Source of the DNA: an uncultured Clostridia bacterium | GTDB lineage: Bacteria > Bacillota > Clostridia > Oscillospirales > Oscillospiraceae | DNA: 14,307 nt | Direction: 5' to 3' | NCBI GenBank assembly: GCA_937907975.1 | Contig: CALEQS010000056.1 | Span: 1-14,307, forward strand | Part shown: positions 7,150 to 13,933 of the stretch, piece by piece | Layout of the letters: each line of letters starts with the position of its first letter | Position numbering within the stretch: position 1 is the first letter of the stretch | Notes under the pieces: model-generated | Databases searched by the model: none | What the model saw: the letters and a program-made list of their open reading frames with translations, nothing else | What the model was told of the DNA's origin: nothing | Translations under genes and position numbers: made by a program

Positions 7150-7875
7150 TCAGCGGGATGAAACACCCGTTTCTTCTGGCCCCATCGCGGCGTTTTCCTG
7201 ACGGTCGATGGTGGCACGGATGGTATTGGTCAGGTGCTTCTGCATCAGCAGACGGGCAAGGTCAGCATCCCTGGATTCAATGGCAACGGTGATCATTTGG
7301 TGATAGGCTGCGCCGGTGGAGCCCATGAGAGTGACGTTTTCATGCAACAGGGAGAAGTAAGTGTCCCGCAGGATCTCGAAGACCTTTACTAAAATGGAGT
7401 TGCGGCTGCCCTGCATAATAAGGTAGTGGAACTCCAGGTCGTACTGGGTAATCTCCTCGGTAGAGGTGGCTTCGGCCATTTTTTTTGTGGCTTCATGCAT
7501 GGCTGCAACCTGGTCGGCGTCTGCCCGCATTGCGGCCAGCGCCGCACCCTCGGTCTCGATGATGCGCCGGAACTCAAACATACTGATCCGATCCGGCTGA
7601 TTGAGCGCGAAGTAGGGGATAACGGAGTTCAAATGTTGCTCACCAGATAGTTCGCAGACAAAGGTGCCGCCGCCCTGGCGGCTTTCCACCAGCCCCAGAG
7701 AGGACAGCTTTTGAATCGCGGATCGAACCGTGACCCGGCTTGCGCCGGTGAGCTGACATAGCTTGTTTTCAGAAGGGATGCGTTCCCCCGGCTTCCATTC
7801 GCCGGCGATGATGCGTTCTTTTAAATCTTCAAAAATGACCTCACTGACGGTCATGCGTTTTTTGGTCTCCTCCAT
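7150..7875 (-). CDS. GntR-family transcriptional regulator, FadR/FCD subfamily
   Basis: This is a DNA-binding metabolite sensor, probably a repressor of both flanking operons. Residues 8-75 form the winged helix-turn-helix of GntR proteins (ERIIAGEWKPGERIPSE, then SRVTVRSAIQKLSSLGLV and the QGGGTFV wing). Residues 95-220 form the helical FCD ligand domain, with the expected metal-binding set Asp146, His150, His192 and His214. Length (241 residues) is normal. It is the first gene of the leftward operon, with a modest AGAGGG-like ribosome binding site, and it is transcribed divergently from the importer. FCD regulators often sense sugar acids or organic acids. Two matches to the subfamily operator TNGTNNNACNA in the adjacent control region suggest autoregulation and joint control. 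Confidence 0.95.
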   Translation of the reverse strand: MEETKKRMTVSEVIFEDLKERIIAGEWKPGERIPSENKLCQLTGASRVTVRSAIQKLSSLGLVESRQGGGTFVCELSGEQHLNSVIPYFALNQPDRISMFEFRRIIETEGAALAAMRADADQVAAMHEATKKMAEATSTEEITQYDLEFHYLIMQGSRNSILVKVFEILRDTYFSLLHENVTLMGSTGAAYHQMITVAIESRDADLARLLMQKHLTNTIRATIDRQENAAMGPEETGVSSR

Positions 7876-7924
7876 GTAGAGTGGCCCTCTTTCCTGATGC
7901 GTGAATGCATCTCATGATTTGAAA

Positions 7925-7935
7925 TTATAATACAA
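7925..7935 (-). promoter_or_regulatory. putative FCD-regulator operator over the regulator promoter
   Basis: On the minus strand this reads TTGTATTATAA, matching TNGTNNNACNA at all but one defined base. Together with flanking bases it aligns to the operator at 8109-8119 (both preceded by AG). It overlaps the proposed -10 of the regulator's own promoter, so binding would give autorepression. Inferred from pattern only. Confidence 0.5.
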
Positions 7936-7955
7936 CTTATTCGACGGCCAGACAA
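7927..7955 (-). promoter_or_regulatory. putative promoter of the leftward operon
   Basis: Read leftward, TTGTCT (7955-7950) and TATTAT (7932-7927) are 17 bases apart. The -35 box matches 4 of 6 and the -10 box 5 of 6 consensus bases. An overlapping TATAAT (7929-7924) would be a perfect -10 but has 20-base spacing. Transcription would start around 7920, giving a leader of about 45 bases before the regulator ATG at 7875. Confidence 0.5.
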
Positions 7956-7986
7956 GAGCAAAATGCAAAAAAACTGATTTTTTACA

Positions 7987-8001
7987 TGAAAATAATTTTC
8001 A
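7987..8001. promoter_or_regulatory. perfect 15-bp palindrome, possible operator of a second regulator
   Basis: TGAAAAT-A-ATTTTCA is a perfect 7-1-7 palindrome between the two divergent promoters. The half-site TGAAAATA recurs at 8006-8013, 19 bases further on the same strand. The 7-1-7 shape differs from the Fur/PerR-type box TGATAATNATTATCA at one symmetric pair of positions. The region is AT-rich, so some self-complementarity could arise by chance. Confidence 0.35.
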
Positions 8002-8050
8002 AAGGTGAAAATACATAACAGAAGGGGCGAAATAACGTCAAAATTTGTGA

Positions 8051-8065
8051 TGAATGCGCATTTCA
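8051..8065 (+). promoter_or_regulatory. imperfect cre-like palindrome upstream of the importer promoter
   Basis: The core AATGCGCATT (8053-8062) is a perfect 10-bp palindrome within TGAATGCGCATTTCA. It resembles a CcpA cre site (TGWAANCGNTWNCA) apart from one extra base in the right half. It ends 3 bases before the -35 box. Carbon catabolite control of an uptake operon would be ordinary, but the match is imperfect. Confidence 0.25.
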
Positions 8066-8068
8066 CTA

Positions 8069-8097
8069 TTGACAAGCAACGACGGCGTGGATATAAT
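8069..8097 (+). promoter_or_regulatory. consensus sigma-A promoter of the importer operon
   Basis: TTGACA (8069-8074) and TATAAT (8092-8097) are both perfect and separated by exactly 17 bases. Transcription should start near 8104, leaving a leader of about 117 bases before the lipoprotein ATG. A promoter this strong would need a tight repressor, in keeping with the operator immediately downstream. Confidence 0.88.
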
Positions 8098-8108
8098 TGC
8101 AACAGTAG

Positions 8109-8119
8109 TTGTAATACAA
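8109..8119 (+). promoter_or_regulatory. putative FCD-regulator operator just after the transcription start
   Basis: TTGTAATACAA is a perfect 5-1-5 palindrome that fits the FadR-subfamily consensus TNGTNNNACNA at every defined base. It lies at about +5 to +15 relative to the predicted start, a classic repression position. An overlapping imperfect repeat, ATTGCAAC-AGTA-GTTGTAAT (8096-8115), extends into the -10 box. Confidence 0.62.
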
Positions 8120-8207
8120 GCTAACACCGAAGCGTGTAGAACAACGAATGGATAGCACCGTAAGTACAGGCAAAGAAACGATCGACCAGATCCAATCATC
8201 AAATCCT

Positions 8208-8213
8208 AGGAGG
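8208..8213 (+). promoter_or_regulatory. strong ribosome binding site of the binding-protein gene
   Basis: AGGAGG lies 7 bases before the ATG at 8221. It confirms the start and predicts high translation of the importer lipoprotein. Confidence 0.85.
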
Positions 8214-8220
8214 CACGAAA

Positions 8221-9315
8221 ATGAAAAGTAAGACTTGCAGACGGATCCTCAGCATCATTCTGGCGGCCATGCTCCTCGCTGTTTTGACATCCTGCGGCAG
8301 CACCGGCGGCAATAACGGCGGTGGCGGCAGTGCTCCGGCCGCATCCGCCGCAGACGGCCAGACGGATAATAAAAAAGACGGTATCGGCATCACCGGCGAG
8401 CGCTACAAGGTGGCGGTCGGCGTGCTGACCTTCACCGTGGACTACTTTAAGGAAGTTGCTTACGGCGCGATCCAGGCTGGTGAAGACCTGGGCGTGGACG
8501 TGGTTCTGTATACCGGCCAGATCGCAACGCCTGCCGATCAGGTCGCGCTGATCGAGAACCAGATCCAGACGGGCGTGGATGCCATCACCTTCACCCCTGT
8601 TGACGTATTTGGTCTGGCAACTGCCGTTGATGAGTGCAACGAGGCTGGCATCGTCACGGTGTCCGAGGTCAATGTTCAGGGCGGCAACACCGACTGCACT
8701 ACGGTCATCGCCTCTGACGATATCACCACCGGCCGCACCGTGGCCGAGAAGTGTGCCGAGGATCTGGGCGGCAAGGGTAAGGTTCTGATCCTGAACACCG
8801 GCGCGGCGATTGTGAACAGCCAGCTCAAGTGCCAGGGTATTGAGGACTACTTTGCTGAGAATTGCCCCGACATTGAGGTTCTGGCGAACATGGCCTGCGA
8901 GGGCGGAGATCAGGCCACCGGTCAGAAGGTTATGGCCGACCTGACGCAGACTTACGATGACATCGATGCGGTCATCTGCATCAACGACACCGTCGCTCTG
9001 GGCGCCTGCATCTCCCTGGAGGAGGCCAACTACACCCTGGGCGAGGACGTGAAGGTCTACGCCTGCAACTATTCCGCTGAGATTACCGACAAGATCCGCA
9101 ATGGCGAGATCTCCTGCGGTATCTACTCTTGGGGCCAGCTGTTTGGTTACTGGTCTGTCGAGATGGCCATCCGTTCTTTGAACGGCGACCCCGTCCCAAC
9201 CAACATCCAGCAGCCCAACTCTCTGGTCACTGCGGATAACGTGGATTATTACAACAAGATCTCCAGCAATGCCAAGAGCTATGATTTCGACGCCTACATG
9301 GCCAATCAGAGCTGA
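8221..9315 (+). CDS. sugar ABC transporter substrate-binding lipoprotein (RbsB-like)
   Basis: This is an extracellular, membrane-anchored receptor that captures the substrate for the importer. Residues 1-24 are a lipoprotein signal peptide (basic start, hydrophobic core, lipobox LTSC), with Cys25 as the lipid-modified residue. A flexible Gly/Ser/Ala-rich linker runs to about 45, followed by a two-lobed periplasmic-binding fold of the ribose/galactose group (KVAVGVLTFTVDYFK; DAVICINDTVALGA). Length is 364 residues. It is the first gene of the rightward operon, behind a consensus promoter and an AGGAGG site. A large hairpin separates it from the ATPase gene, a common way to make more receptor than transporter. 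Relatives bind free sugars, polyols or autoinducer-2-like compounds, so the ligand is not evident. Confidence 0.95.
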   Translation: MKSKTCRRILSIILAAMLLAVLTSCGSTGGNNGGGGSAPAASAADGQTDNKKDGIGITGERYKVAVGVLTFTVDYFKEVAYGAIQAGEDLGVDVVLYTGQIATPADQVALIENQIQTGVDAITFTPVDVFGLATAVDECNEAGIVTVSEVNVQGGNTDCTTVIASDDITTGRTVAEKCAEDLGGKGKVLILNTGAAIVNSQLKCQGIEDYFAENCPDIEVLANMACEGGDQATGQKVMADLTQTYDDIDAVICINDTVALGACISLEEANYTLGEDVKVYACNYSAEITDKIRNGEISCGIYSWGQLFGYWSVEMAIRSLNGDPVPTNIQQPNSLVTADNVDYYNKISSNAKSYDFDAYMANQS

Positions 9316-9351
9316 TCTGGTATAAACGCGCAGAAAGTCGATACATTTTGA

Positions 9352-9400
9352 GGCGAAGCCGCCCCGGCTGCTCATTCAGGGGAGCTGGGACGGCTTTGCC
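9352..9400 (+). terminator. intra-operon hairpin (partial terminator or mRNA stabiliser)
   Basis: The arms at 9352-9369 and 9383-9400 pair over 18 positions with two G-U wobbles and one C-A mismatch, around a 13-base loop. There is no proper T-run after it, so full termination is unlikely. Its place between receptor and ATPase genes fits differential expression by transcript protection or attenuation. Confidence 0.6.
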
Positions 9401-9434
9401 GTTACACCCCTTATAAAGGAGGGAAGGTCAAGCT

Positions 9435-10955
9435 ATGAACGAGAACGATATTGTTCTGGAGGTTCGGGACATCACTAAGACGTTTCCTGGCGTAAGGGCA
9501 CTGGACAAGGTTTCGTTCCAGGTTCGGCGCGGAGAGGTGCACGCCTTGTTGGGCGCGAACGGCGCGGGTAAGTCTACGCTGATCAAGATAATTGCCGGTA
9601 TGTATGGCAAGGATTCCGGTGAGATCCTGATGGACGGAAAGCCGATGCAGATCCGAAACCCCATTGATGCGCAGAATTTGGGCATTAGTGTTGTGTTTCA
9701 AGAGCTGACAGTTTTTCCAGACCTGAATGTGCTGGAAAACATTTTTATGAACCGCGAGATCACCCATGGCGGCATCTATGACTGGAAGGTCATGAAGAGC
9801 AAGACACAGCAGATCATTGATGAGCTGGATCTGGGCTTTAAACTGACTGACCGAGTGGGTAACCTGCCCATTGCTCAGCAGCAGATGGTGGAGATCGTCA
9901 AGTCGGTCTCCTTTGATGCAAAGGTGCTGATCCTGGATGAGCCGACCTCATCTCTGTCCGCGAAGGAGACGGAGCGTCTGTTCGGTATTATGCAAAAGCT
10001 ACACGAGAAAGGTACGACTATTATCTATATCTCTCATCGCCTGGATGAGATCTATAACAACTGCGAACGTATTACGCTGATCCGGGATGGTAAGTGGATC
10101 CTGACGCGGGAGCTGGACGGATTCCCCAGGGAAGAGCTGATTTCAAATATGATCGGCCGCAATCTGGAAGCGGAGTTCCCGGCTAAGAATAACAAGGTCG
10201 GGGAGGAGCTGCTGCGGGTGGAGCATTTTGACCATCCGGGCGTGTTCCATGATATTTCCTTTACACTGCATCGGGGCGAGGTGCTGGGCTTTGCCGGCCT
10301 GGTCGGTGCAGGGCGCACGGAAGTGATGCGCGCTCTGTACGGCGCTTACAGCCAGAACGGCGGCAAGGTGTTCAAGGACGGCAAGGAGCTCAACATCCGC
10401 TCCCCGCAGGACGCCCTGAAGCACGGCATTATCTATGCCACAGAGAGCCGGAAGAACGACGGCCTGTTCATGGGGCGCTCTATCCTGGAAAACGTGTCGA
10501 TCTCCAGCCTTGACCGCTTCTCTCATCCGTTGCTGGATCAGCGTACCGAGCGCAAGGAGGTCAGCTGGGTCACGGAGGAACTGAGACTGGTCTGTTCCGG
10601 CCTGGGACAACACGCAATAAACTTGTCCGGCGGCAACCAGCAGAAGGTCTGTCTGGCTAAGTGGCTGCTGACAGATCCGGAGGTGTTTATCCTCGATGAA
10701 CCGACCAAGGGCATCGACGTAGGTGCAAAGGCGGAATTTTACCGCATTATAAACGAGCTGGCGGAAAAGGGCGCGGGCGTGATCGTGGTCTCCTCGGAGG
10801 AGCCAGAGTTGATCGGCATATGCGACCGGATCCTGGTCATGCGCGAGGGCGAGTTGACCGGCGAGGTCTGCGACGTGCCCCATCAGAAGGATGTGGAGCG
10901 GCAGCTCATGGCCTATATGATGGGCGTTAAGGACGACCAGACACAGGCGTCCTGA
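9435..10955 (+). CDS. sugar ABC transporter ATP-binding protein with two ATPase domains (RbsA/MglA-like)
   Basis: This cytoplasmic energising subunit carries two fused nucleotide-binding domains. The first has Walker A GANGAGKST (40-48), a degenerate signature LPIAQQQMVEI, and Walker B VLILDE (164-169). The second has a degenerate Walker A GLVGAGRTE (288-296, Arg where Lys is usual), signature LSGGNQQK (397-404) and Walker B VFILDE (417-422). This asymmetry is normal for the ribose/galactose class. Length, 506 residues, is typical. An AAGGAGGG site precedes the ATG. It follows the receptor after a 119-base gap with a hairpin, and the permease starts 24 bases after its stop. Confidence 0.96.
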   Translation: MNENDIVLEVRDITKTFPGVRALDKVSFQVRRGEVHALLGANGAGKSTLIKIIAGMYGKDSGEILMDGKPMQIRNPIDAQNLGISVVFQELTVFPDLNVLENIFMNREITHGGIYDWKVMKSKTQQIIDELDLGFKLTDRVGNLPIAQQQMVEIVKSVSFDAKVLILDEPTSSLSAKETERLFGIMQKLHEKGTTIIYISHRLDEIYNNCERITLIRDGKWILTRELDGFPREELISNMIGRNLEAEFPAKNNKVGEELLRVEHFDHPGVFHDISFTLHRGEVLGFAGLVGAGRTEVMRALYGAYSQNGGKVFKDGKELNIRSPQDALKHGIIYATESRKNDGLFMGRSILENVSISSLDRFSHPLLDQRTERKEVSWVTEELRLVCSGLGQHAINLSGGNQQKVCLAKWLLTDPEVFILDEPTKGIDVGAKAEFYRIINELAEKGAGVIVVSSEEPELIGICDRILVMREGELTGEVCDVPHQKDVERQLMAYMMGVKDDQTQAS

Positions 10956-10979
10956 CCGAAAGGAGAGACATTTGCGAAG

Positions 10980-11933
10980 ATGAAGGTGAAGCGATCTTTT
11001 GCCGAGCTGTATAAGGCATACGGTATTTATGTTCTGCTCGTGGTGCTTGTGGGCGTGATGTCCATTCTCGAACCGAGCTTTTTCAGTGCATCGAACCTGG
11101 TGAACGTGCTGCGTCAGTGCTCTGTGTATGCCATCCTTGCTTTCGGCATGACATACATTTTTATTGGCGACGGCCTGGACCTGTCCATCGGCAATACGCT
11201 GAACCTCTGCTCCTGCGTGGTGGCGATGCTGATTGTCAACCGGGGCATGAATATGTGGCTGGCAGTGCTGATCACCCTCTGTGTGGGTGTGCTGGTCGGC
11301 TTCTGCAATGCATTCATTGTCACCAAGCTCAAGGTGAACCCGTTCCTGGGTACGCTGGGCACGATGTATATCATCAAGGGCATTGCCCTCTATATCACCA
11401 ATGAAAACCCCATCACCGGTCTGCCCGACAGCTTCAAAATCTTTGGCGGTAATGTGAAGGGCCTGCCTGTTCCGCCTCAGTTCCTGATCGCAGTGGTGCT
11501 GTTCGTAATCCTGTATGTTGTGCTGCGGCATACCAAGATCGGTCGTCATGTTTATGCGGTCGGCTCGAATGAACAGGCGGCGCGGCTGTCCGGCATCAAG
11601 GTCACTCGAGTAAAGTTCTTTATTTTCATGCTGTCCGGCTTCTGCGCGGCGCTGGCCGGTATCGTGATGGCCTCCCGCCTGCAGCTGGGTTCTCCCGTGC
11701 TGACCAGTGCCTATGAGATGGATGCCATCGCGGCGGTCTGCATCGGCGGTACTTCCTCCGGCGGCGGCGACGGCAGCCTGGGCAAGACGGTGTGCGGTGC
11801 GCTGGCTCTGACGGTCATCCGTGTTGGCTTGAATATTCTGCGCATCTCCACCTCCATCCAGCAGATCGTCATTGGCGCGGTCATCGTTGCGGCAGTGGCT
11901 ATTGATATGTATGGCCGCAACCGCCAGAAGTAA
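10980..11933 (+). CDS. sugar ABC transporter permease (RbsC-like)
   Basis: This is a polytopic membrane protein forming the import channel, probably as a homodimer because no second permease gene is present. It has 317 residues, with about eight to ten hydrophobic segments distributed along its length. The conserved family signature follows the middle loop (VYAVGSNEQAARLSGI), then AALAGIVMASR and AIAAVCIGGTSSGGGDGS near residues 225-265. The ATG at 10980 has an AAGGAG site at a slightly long distance; no better in-frame start is evident. The hydrolase gene begins 12 bases after its stop, so the two are clearly co-transcribed. Confidence 0.95.
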   Translation: MKVKRSFAELYKAYGIYVLLVVLVGVMSILEPSFFSASNLVNVLRQCSVYAILAFGMTYIFIGDGLDLSIGNTLNLCSCVVAMLIVNRGMNMWLAVLITLCVGVLVGFCNAFIVTKLKVNPFLGTLGTMYIIKGIALYITNENPITGLPDSFKIFGGNVKGLPVPPQFLIAVVLFVILYVVLRHTKIGRHVYAVGSNEQAARLSGIKVTRVKFFIFMLSGFCAALAGIVMASRLQLGSPVLTSAYEMDAIAAVCIGGTSSGGGDGSLGKTVCGALALTVIRVGLNILRISTSIQQIVIGAVIVAAVAIDMYGRNRQK

Positions 11934-11945
11934 GGAGGGACAGAC

Positions 11946-13775
11946 ATGAAGGAATATCAGCAGGAACGGCTGAAAGGCAAGTTCATTGTCGAGTGGCAGC
12001 CGGCACAGAGTATTGAAGATCCCCGCTTCCGTTATAACGGCTTCCAGCCGGGCAGCACCGTGCTGCCGAAGGGTTGGCAGAAGTCCGAGGGGATGCTGCC
12101 CCTGCCCTGCGACATCATTTATGACCGGGACGTGGCGATCACGCTGCGGGACGGTACGGTGATCTATGCGGATGTGTTCCGCCCGGTCACGGAGGAAAAA
12201 GTCCCGGTGCTGTTTGCCTCCACCATGTTTGGCAAATATGGTTCTTACGTCACCATTGACGATATTCCCGGCAGGAACGGCATCCCTGAGGGCGTGCTGT
12301 CCGGGCTGCAGTCCTGGGAAGCGCCTGATCCGGCCTGGTGGGTGCCCAAGGGTTACGCAATGGTCAATGTGGACATCCGCGGCGTTGGCTCGTCGGGGGG
12401 CAATGGCTGCTACTTCGGCTCTCAGGACAGCGACGACAACTATGACATCATTGAGTTCCTCGGCACGCAACCCTGGAGCAACGGCAAAGTGGCTATGGTG
12501 GGCAACTCCTGGCTGGCGATCACCCAGTGGTATGTCGCATCCCAGAATCCACCCCATCTGGCGGCAATCGCACCGTGGGAGGGCCACGCCAATATGTATG
12601 AGGACGAGTATATGCGGGGCGGTATCCCCAACTTCTCCTATGCCCGACCCTGTATGTCCTATGGCAAGAACCTGATGGAGAACCTTCAAGCGATGATGAA
12701 GAAGTATCCGCTGATGAACGACTACTGGAAAGACAAGGCGGCGGACTTTGAAAAGATCCATATGCCGGCTTATGTGGTGGCCAGCTATTCCAGCGAGCTG
12801 CACACCAGAGGCAGCATCGAGGGCTTCCGGCGTATGAGATCGGAGGAGAAATGGCTGCGCATCCACAACACCCAGGAGTGGCCGGATCTCTATGACGAAG
12901 GCAACAGCGAGGATCTGTGCCGCTTCTTTGACCATTATCTGAAGGGCGAGGACAACGGCTGGGAGAACACGCCGAAGGTGCGCATTGCGGTGCTGGATCC
13001 CAGCGGCGTCGGCACACCGGAGATCACCTATGAGCCGCAGCCCGGCCCCGGCCCGAAGTTCTACACTCGTTCTCACACCGGCGAGCGCTTCCCCTATCCC
13101 ACGCCGGTCATCAATGTGCCGGTCAAAAGCGCGAAGGCGCAGCTGGAGCGGCCGGAAACCAGCTTCCCACTGGAGCGGCAGGTGCTGAAGAAGCTGTACC
13201 TAGATGCGTCCGCCATGACGATGGAGGAAAAGCAACTGGAGCAGGAGGCGGAAGCCTCCTATCGCGCCGACGATTATCAGGATCATGTGACGTTTACCCA
13301 TGTCTTTGACACGGATACGGAGGTCACTGGTTATATGAAGCTCCATGTCTGGATGGAGACGCGGGAAGCGGACGATATGGATGTGTATGTCCGTATCTCC
13401 AAGCTGAATAGAGACGGAAAACCCGTGTTCCACGACGCACGGATGTGGGAGTATTCCGGCCCGAATGGTCTGCTGCGCGCGACTCATCGTGAGCTCGATC
13501 CCCTGCGTTCCACGGAGAATGAACCCGTTCATACACATAATAGTATTCTTGAGGTGCATCCCGGCAAGCCTGTGGCGCTGGATATTGGCCTTTGGCCCAC
13601 CAGCATGGTGTTTCATGCGGGCGAAGCCATTCAGGTGAATATTGCTGGATTTGACTATCTGGGCATCACCGGCGCATGGGATGACGCGATCACGTTCAAC
13701 AAGGGTATGCACTTTGTCCGCACTGGCGGTTCGTACGATACTTACCTTCTCTATCCTGAAATCCCTCAAGCCTAA
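11946..13775 (+). CDS. CocE/NonD-family serine hydrolase (X-Pro dipeptidyl-peptidase S15-like)
   Basis: This is a two-part hydrolase of 609 residues: an alpha/beta hydrolase domain (about 55-340) and a C-terminal jelly-roll domain (about 345-605) of the PepX_C type. The nucleophile elbow is GNSW (186-189) with Ser188. Backbone GVGSSGG near 147-152 fits the family. Where cocaine esterase-type enzymes have the catalytic Asp, the aligned position in SYSSELHTRGS appears to be Glu284; His307 (LRIHNTQEW) is the likely histidine. There is no signal peptide, so it should act inside the cell. AGGAGGG lies 6 bases before the ATG, directly after the permease. Relatives cut esters, amides or N-terminal dipeptides. 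In this operon it probably cleaves an imported acylated or amide-linked compound to release the real substrate (inference). Confidence 0.93.
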   Translation: MKEYQQERLKGKFIVEWQPAQSIEDPRFRYNGFQPGSTVLPKGWQKSEGMLPLPCDIIYDRDVAITLRDGTVIYADVFRPVTEEKVPVLFASTMFGKYGSYVTIDDIPGRNGIPEGVLSGLQSWEAPDPAWWVPKGYAMVNVDIRGVGSSGGNGCYFGSQDSDDNYDIIEFLGTQPWSNGKVAMVGNSWLAITQWYVASQNPPHLAAIAPWEGHANMYEDEYMRGGIPNFSYARPCMSYGKNLMENLQAMMKKYPLMNDYWKDKAADFEKIHMPAYVVASYSSELHTRGSIEGFRRMRSEEKWLRIHNTQEWPDLYDEGNSEDLCRFFDHYLKGEDNGWENTPKVRIAVLDPSGVGTPEITYEPQPGPGPKFYTRSHTGERFPYPTPVINVPVKSAKAQLERPETSFPLERQVLKKLYLDASAMTMEEKQLEQEAEASYRADDYQDHVTFTHVFDTDTEVTGYMKLHVWMETREADDMDVYVRISKLNRDGKPVFHDARMWEYSGPNGLLRATHRELDPLRSTENEPVHTHNSILEVHPGKPVALDIGLWPTSMVFHAGEAIQVNIAGFDYLGITGAWDDAITFNKGMHFVRTGGSYDTYLLYPEIPQA

Positions 13776-13780
13776 GACCT

Positions 13781-13809
13781 TTTCGTTACCCGCCTCCTAT
13801 CGAACGAAA
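13781..13809 (+). repeat. weak inverted repeat after the hydrolase stop
   Basis: TTTCGTT (13781-13787) pairs with AACGAAA (13803-13809) across a 15-base loop. It is too weak to be called a terminator by itself, but it lies just after the operon's last stop codon. Confidence 0.3.
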
Positions 13810-13827
13810 TAACGTACCGCGAGTTGC

Positions 13828-13865
13828 AAAAAGGATCCGCCGCAGAACCATCTGCGGCGGATCCT
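13828..13865 (-). terminator. strong hairpin with T-run on the minus strand
   Basis: A 15-bp perfect stem (13832-13846 with 13851-13865) encloses a 4-base loop. Five T residues follow only in the leftward reading (13832-13828, partly within the stem foot). It would therefore end transcripts coming from the right, although no leftward gene remains there. For the hydrolase transcript it could still act as a 3' stabilising hairpin. A T-run on the right side may have been lost when the IS inserted 8 bases away. Confidence 0.65.
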
Positions 13866-13874
13866 CAGCATGTC

Positions 13875-13904
13875 GAAAAAGTCCAGTTTCAGCTGGGCTT
13901 TTTC
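13875..13904 (+). terminator. IS-end hairpin, terminator-like for rightward transcripts
   Basis: This is the same structure as at 79-108: a 12-bp stem with one U-G wobble, a 6-base loop, a T-rich 3' arm and TCATTT after it. It faces transcripts leaving the hydrolase gene and could be the working terminator of the rightward operon. Confidence 0.45.
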
Positions 13905-13933
13905 TCATTTGGATGGTAAAATAGAAGTGGGTG

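Noticed and set aside
7876..8220. A riboswitch or T-box leader ahead of the importer operon
   Set aside because: The leader of about 117 bases shows no strong stem, no terminator and no motif of a riboswitch class that I recognise; the control is better explained by operators.
8206..9375. A 389-codon open frame on the minus strand opposite the binding-protein gene
   Set aside because: The plus-strand gene has a lipobox, a consensus promoter and a strong ribosome binding site, so this is a shadow frame.
10143..13076. A 977-codon open frame on the minus strand across the ATPase, permease and hydrolase genes
   Set aside because: It is antisense to three well-identified genes and rich in His, Ala, Gln and Asp without any known motif; the length reflects codon bias of the real strand.
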